Below are positions 58,702 to 64,000 of a stretch of DNA of 64,000 nt, piece after piece. The stretch's first letter is position 1; the number at the start of each line of letters is the position of its first letter. Location: contig CM059583.1 in assembly GCA_030407085.1 (NCBI GenBank), positions 23,348,001 to 23,412,000 on the forward strand, read 5' to 3'. The stretch is from Trichopria drosophilae. Taxonomy: Eukaryota; Arthropoda; Insecta; Hymenoptera; Diapriidae. The translations under genes and the position numbers were made by a program. Under the pieces are notes generated by a model. It was not told where the DNA came from and ran no database searches. It saw nothing but the letters and a program-made list of their open reading frames with translations.

Positions 58702-59623
58702 CCCCTTGACAGCCAATGACTAAGATCTTTGTCATTTTGGACTTTTTCCAGACTGCCAGGAAAGGCAAATCTTTGTCATGATATAAAGTAGACTAACGAA
58801 TTCTGGAATTTATGTCAAATAAAACCTGATCCATTATGGATAGTCTAAGGTGTACTGAAAATGATGATGTTGTCCATTTTTATAATCGCTGTGTTAAAAA
58901 AGATATATAAATCTACAAAGATGGTAGTTTTCACAATTTTTGCAAACTCTTAGTTATGAAGTATGACATTATTTTCAATCAATTTATGTATAAAAAGTTT
59001 ATACAATCGCTTGAAAATTGTTACTCCTGGGTTTTCAGAGTCGCTGATTACGAATCTGAGGTCAGATTTTGGAAATTCAAAATGGCGGATCCAATATGGC
59101 TGACACTTTTTTCGAAAAGTCTAACCATTCTACTTGAAACTTGTTATTCGGGGGTTTTCGAGGTCGCTGATTACAAATTTGATGATATATTTTGAAAATT
59201 TAAAATGACGGTTTAATATGGCTGTCAAATTTTCCGATAATGGAACCATTTTGGTTGAAAAATTTTCAAAATCCAACTTCAAATTGGTAACCAGCGGTCC
59301 CGAAAACCCCGAAGTAACAAATATCAAGTAAAATGGTTGGAATTTAGAAAATTTGTCCGCCATTTTGAATTTTCAAAACATGACTTCAGATTCGTAATCA
59401 GCGACCTAGAAAACCCCCGAGTAACAAATTTCAAGTGAAATGGTTGAAATTTGGAAAATTTGACCGCCATATTGAATCCGCCATTTTGAATTTTCAAAAT
59501 CTGACTTCAGATTCGTAATCAGTGTACCAATATATACCACTATATACCAAGTTAAAGTAAAATCTAACAATTTTTTTTTCCATTTTCGGCATTATTTATG
59601 AAATTCTCGTGGCAGCCAAGGGG
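58702..59623. mobile_element. piggyBac-like element enclosing inverted module array
   Basis: TTAA (58698-58701) is followed by CCCCTTGACAGCC; the right end GGCAGCCAAGGGG is followed by TTAA (59624-59627). The 13-bp ends match at 11 positions. Inside, two forward modules (59030-59250, period ~123 bp) contain GCTGATTACGAATCTGA and AAAATGGCGGATCC. Three reversed modules (59260-59520, period ~107-121 bp) contain GATTCGTAATCAGCGACC and CCGCCATTTTGAATTTTC. Open frames across it (58956-59195 plus, 59130-59363 minus) come from the modules. No transposase is seen. Confidence 0.7.
59000..59525. repeat. Inverted array of ~120-bp ATGGCGGATCC modules
   Basis: The sub-array inside the 58702 element has a forward pair and a reverse set of the same ~120-bp module, meeting near 59255. 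Shared parts are GGGGGTTTTCGAGGTCGCTG, GATTACGAATCTGAGGTCAG and AAAATGGCGGATCCAATATG with their complements. Diverged single copies occur near 15200-15500, 26280-26455, 27100-27190, 35430-35620 and 56460-56640. Confidence 0.75.
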
Positions 59624-59849
59624 TTAATGCAATTTTTTTCTGGTTTCCTGGTGATCTTTTAACCTATCTATAACGTGTTCTTGGTTATTTTACTTTAAAA
59701 ATGAAAATTAACATATTTTGATTTTTGGCTATTTACATTTTGAAATGGTTCCAAGAATTTTCGGTTTTCGTAAGTTTATTTAACGTTAATAAAAGTTTAT
59801 TCGCAAATCTGATAAAAACGTTATTATTAATTAATAAAAGCCTATTATA

Positions 59850-60104
59850 CACAGCAAAAAATTTTCTTGGAAATTTTACCTCCTCAGGTGGTAATTTTGG
59901 GCCACATTTGTAGAACGGAGAAAATTGCAATTTTTTGTCGTAAAATTTATCAGATTTTATTGTAATTTTGTATGTGTAAAATTAAAACTGCCAATAATTT
60001 TTATTCACTTTTATCATAAAAAATGGCAATTTGACTCATCCTGCAAGTCAGTCCCAAAATTACCATTCGAAATGGTAAAATTTCCAGGAAAAATGTTCTC
60101 CGTG
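59850..60104. mobile_element. 255-bp MITE, TA flanks, ~50-bp inverted ends
   Basis: It begins CACAGCAAAAAATTTTCTTG and ends complementary to CACGGAGAACATTTTTCCTG. GGAAATTTTACC and GGTAAAATTTCC, then GGTAATTTTGGG and CCCAAAATTACC, pair further in. Flanks are TA on both sides (59848-59849, 60105-60106). The end style CAC-nGAGAA is shared with the elements at 25278 and 61991. The overlapping 60-65-codon frames are incidental. Confidence 0.75.
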
Positions 60105-61990
60105 TAGTTATTATTAATACGTAGGGGTTTGAGAGTTAAAGCATGTTTAATGGTTAGAGCGACAAGAAACAGATTTAAAAGATCAGGTGTTGTTACTAAA
60201 AAGGTACATTTTTTTCTATGAATAAAATACCTTCTTCAGTTAATTTTTTATTCAAGAAATTACTACACCTCTCTTGCATTTCATGCAGTTCAAACTGAAT
60301 ATAAATGGAATAGATAAATGCATTTAAATACTTTCTTTGCCTTGCTATTTTCGAGACATTTTATCTAAACCCATTTTGACCCAAAAAAAAAAACAATTTT
60401 TTTGCTTCAATTTTGATGAAGTATTTCGACTTTCTTTATTTAGAAAAAATTCGTTTCAATATCAGGAATTCCAATATGGGGCCAAACCGTAGTTTTATAC
60501 CACATAGCGTTGTAACGACATCAAAATTGCGTCCTCAATGAAAATTTCTTTGAAAATTTCCGGAGGCACTAGCTGAAAACTATGAAGTTCTTAAAAAGAT
60601 CTAAGAGTGAAAAGTTCTTAGAATTCATTAAAATATATAATTGAATTTTTTCCAGATTTGTTGATGTTATATTTTGAGAAATTTTTAACCTACTTGCTGG
60701 TAAAAATTTTAAATTATTTACGAGAATTTTTGAAAAACTTTACTACTTTCTTAGATGAATTTTAAACATCTTTTGTTCATTTCATTTTTGTCTAAAAGTT
60801 CATGGTTTTCGAGCGAAAAAATCCTAATCAAAATGTTTTAAATTCAATTTCTGGAAAATTGTCAAATATTAAAATAAATTTGCAAACAACAAAAGACGCT
60901 TAGAATTCATTTTAGAATATGCTAATATTATTTTCAGAATTTTTCGTAAATAATGTAAATTTAAAAAAAACTTAGATACAAAATTTCTAAATATGTTACA
61001 AACAAATTTTTTTTTATTTACTTTTGTTATTTGTTACAGTTGCTTTTGTTAAATTGAGCCAATGTTTAGGCGGAAAGATGATTTATGTTTTCAGATTTTA
61101 TATTAGCTTTTGTTGCAACTCATCTTTTGTAGAATATGACTATTAAGACTATTATTATTATTGATGTTAATATTATACTTTTCAAAGACATGAAGTATAT
61201 GCAGTTTTGGCAACAATTTCGATTAGATTTTTTAGTATTAATTACTTATAATTGTAAGGCACAAAACCATAAAAAGAAGAATGAAAACTAAAACATAACT
61301 GCAAACATAATGATATATACATTGTTGGGGATGAAATAGAATTACAGATAGATTAAATCATAACAACAGCTGGCAACGACGCAACATTAACATGCAGTAT
61401 CCAAAGTAATGAAATTCTAGTTAATATGTACTTTCATAATATGTACATTTATAACAAAACAATTTATTGACTTTTTGTGCAGAATATTTATTTCATTTCC
61501 TTTCTTTTTCAGAACCCTTCAATTTTTATGTGTAATTTTTAATCTTTTTTAAATTAAGAGTTTAATATGTAGATAGGATCGGAATATTAATTAAAATTAC
61601 TGAGGACTACGGTTAAAACATTTTTAAACCGCCGGTATTGAAGTACCTATATTATATCATAATAATCGTGTATTTTGAATTTTGCTTTTCAGACAAATTC
61701 AGTTGTATGTCGCTATTACACTTTAAATCTAAAAAACAAATTTTGCTTTTCATAAGCAAGCTAAAAGCTAATTTTTTAATTCCAAACTTGTAATAAAGAT
61801 TTTTTAATAGTCAATAGAAATAATACAATACAGTAATTAGTTGAATAATTTTTACCTTTTCTTTATTTTAGATAATTTTGTAAGAAACTAAATTTATCAG
61901 ATATTTTCGAGGATTTCGAAATAAATAAATATAAAAAATCTGATCTGAAATTTCAAATGCTTGTCCTTAATACATTTCATAAACAACATA
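60105..61990. other. AT-rich DNA, nothing firm
   Basis: No gene or inverted-repeat element recognised. Confidence 0.4.
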
Positions 61991-62313
61991 CACTGAGAAA
62001 AAATCCATAGTTAAATTGACTATATCACATAGTTGGAAAAATATAGTTAAAACTACAATGAAAAATAGTTAAATTGACCACTGTCGTAGTCGATTTTCCT
62101 ATAATTTTGTTACACCATCTATCTCCTCATGACTATTTCAAAATAGTTGAGTATGTTGGTCTATTATGATAAGTAGCATTGTGTATCATGAAACAATAGT
62201 TAAACTTTACTATTTCAGAATAGTTATTTTAACTATTACCATACCTAGTCCTCATTTCACACTATGATTCATAGTAAAAAAATAGTAATTTCAAATACTT
62301 TTTTTTCTGAATG
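61991..62313. mobile_element. MITE with CACTGAGAAAAAA end, AACTATTT-rich arms
   Basis: The left end CACTGAGAAAAAATCCATAG follows TA (61989-61990), and the right end is complementary to CATTCAGAAAAAAAAGT. The interior is packed with ATAGTTAAA/TTTAACTAT and related motifs. It is the partner of the element at 63061 in opposite orientation. Length is about 323 bp and the right border is approximate. Confidence 0.6.
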
Positions 62314-63060
62314 AAGACAAATTTTATAATAATTTATATTATAGTTCAGAAGTGACTAAATGATGGGTACCTTCGATTTATCATACATCTACCCCATATA
62401 TTTCATATTTTAACGATATTCTCCCTTATCTTTTCTTAATCTTCTCTTTAAGGTTCTTTCCTTCCGAATAGCAGGTGCTTCCTTATTTGAATGAGTGTGA
62501 ACCCAGTTATATCATTATTCACAGGATAAACTGAAATCACACAGCGTGAAATCGTAACAGTTGGACGTAAAAATTTGGTTTAAAAAATCGATTTTTAAAA
62601 AGCTATAAATTTACGGCCTAATATCTAAATAGTTTAGCTCAATTTCTTACATCTTCTGCTAACAATTTTTCTGCCTAATTATGAACAAATTCAAATATAT
62701 TACACATAATTTGAATTTCACTAAAGATAGAAAAGATAAAATTTTTTATAACAATTTGTTTTGGTCTTTCAAAGAAAGAAAACCAAACTTGAGTGAAAAA
62801 CATTTGATTAACATAATTAAGCGTTCAGAGATAAATATAATTAATGTTACATAACTTTAATGCTGAATATTAAGATTCTCACTAAATTCATTGGTGTGTG
62901 AATTGGCTCATCATAAAATGAAAACTGAGCCTCTAATTAAATCTCAGTCTGGTTGGAGTAAGAACTCACTCTTTTACTGAACTTTTCACACCAAGAAATA
63001 AGGGTTCTATTACAAATCATTAACAGGCAGGTGATAAATAATTGTTTTGATTATATCCTA
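62314..63060. other. Spacer between two related MITEs
   Basis: No gene recognised. It contains nothing that pairs strongly with either element. Confidence 0.4.
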
Positions 63061-63268
63061 CGCTCACAAAAAAACTAGTTAAAATGACTAATGAGGACTG
63101 TGCATGATATTAGTTAAAACAACTATATTAAGATATAGTTGGTTCAACAAAATTATAGTAAAATCGACTGCGAAAGTAGTAAATTTCACTATTTTTCATA
63201 GTAGTTTTTGGTATATTTTTCCAACTATATGGTATAGTAAATATAACTGTGCATGTTTTTTGTCAGCG
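63061..63268. mobile_element. 208-bp MITE, CGCTSACAAAAAA ends, TA flanks
   Basis: It starts CGCTCACAAAAAAACTAG and ends complementary to CGCTGACAAAAAACATG, flanked by TA (63059-63060 and 63269-63270). Internal phrases ATAGTTGGAAAAATATA, ATGAAAAATAGT and AGTCGATTTT match the 61991 element in reverse complement, so the two belong to one family. Confidence 0.7.
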
Positions 63269-64000
63269 TAGTGCATATTTCGTGTACAAAATGCCCAATT
63301 TGATTTTCAGTCATTCTGGTCTTCATTATTACAATAAATCAATAAATTCCTTTCGGAAGTATATGTTATTAAATTACCAATATCTTAATATTACTACAAG
63401 TAGCCGAAATAGTACAAGAAAAATGTAACTAAAAATGATGCTAAAACGTTTATTTCATTCTGTACAATTTTGAAGAATATTCAACCATTTGAACAGCTAG
63501 TTCGTAATAATTAGCCATTGACCTCAAATACGTCGCTACGTGCAAATGTGGCATTTAGATGCATTTCAATAATCAATTATCCGTTGCAGATAATACATGC
63601 GATTTTAATCAGATTTGACAAGTGATGAAATTGACACATGTTGGTACCACATTATCTATGAATTATTATTATGGAGGAATAGTATAGCATCGTTAATATT
63701 TGTAACTGTTTCAACTACTGGATAAGTTTAAAGAACATTATTTGGTGTGTGAATTTACTAAATGAATTCTACATCTGTACAATGTATTTTTTTTATTCAG
63801 TTATAAAATGACAAATCTCTATTTACAGTTTTTTATTCCACCAGGATGAAAAATTATCTGTAAATCGTACGGACAATATTTGCACATTTTGCATAAAGTG
63901 GCAGCAGAAAGTCAACATTTTGTTGACAAATTAAAACAACAACTTTCTGTTTGGGCATATTTGGTAGAAGGAGGTATTAATTTAATTCCTTAAATGTAAA
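63269..64000. other. AT-rich DNA, nothing firm
   Basis: No gene or repeat recognised up to the window end. Confidence 0.4.

Noticed and set aside
58956..59363. Open frames of 77-79 codons on both strands
   Set aside because: They are translations of the dispersed ~120-bp modules.
61991..63268. One single 1.28-kb fold-back element
   Set aside because: Each side has its own pair of inverted ends, so two separate related MITEs fit better.

Overview
This window looks like a gene-poor stretch of an AT-rich animal genome, most likely an arthropod and plausibly an insect. I found no bacterial-style gene organisation and no long open reading frame. Most of the sequence is AT-rich noncoding DNA packed with palindromic (fold-back) repeats ending in TA or TTAA dinucleotides, which is typical of nonautonomous DNA transposons (MITEs). 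A short run of the arthropod-type telomere pentamer (CCTAA/TTAGG) fits the insect reading but does not prove it. The species cannot be named from the sequence alone.

Layout. Positions 1-3500 hold a moderately GC-rich edge, a fold-back element (624-1512) and a GC-rich hairpin repeat (2395-2523). Positions 3500-9000 are AT-rich, with two copies of one MITE family (5999-6248, 6696-6966) and short hairpins. Positions 9000-9720 are a more balanced, possibly regulatory block. Positions 9891-11600 are a satellite-like array built on a 38-bp palindromic unit and a ~287-bp higher-order unit. From 13 to 27 kb there are scattered MITEs, a ~0.6-kb fold-back (15050-15665) and a striking 807-bp hairpin (25278-26084) with equal 359-bp arms and TA flanks. 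From 27 to 37 kb there is mostly featureless AT-rich DNA plus a dispersed repeat (32898-33612). From 37 to 40.3 kb there are nested direct repeats and four inverted-repeat elements.

Positions 40500-42250 form an abrupt CpG-rich island, the best candidate for a promoter or untranslated first exon. It is followed by a 29-bp minisatellite (42197-42590). Positions 43336-47265 are the largest structure: a 3.9-kb inverted repeat with ~1.4-kb arms. From 51.8 to 60.1 kb there are three elements with TTAA flanks and CCC-starting ends (piggyBac-like), a GC-rich block with dense G runs (57480-58440) and a 255-bp TA-flanked MITE. Two further related MITEs lie at 61991-62313 and 63061-63268.

No protein-coding gene can be asserted. 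Every open frame is short, unrecognised or a by-product of repeats or the GC island. A few of the better ones are listed at low confidence. The interval is best read as intergenic or large-intron DNA with a few GC-richer islands of possible cis-regulatory function among heavily MITE-colonised DNA.
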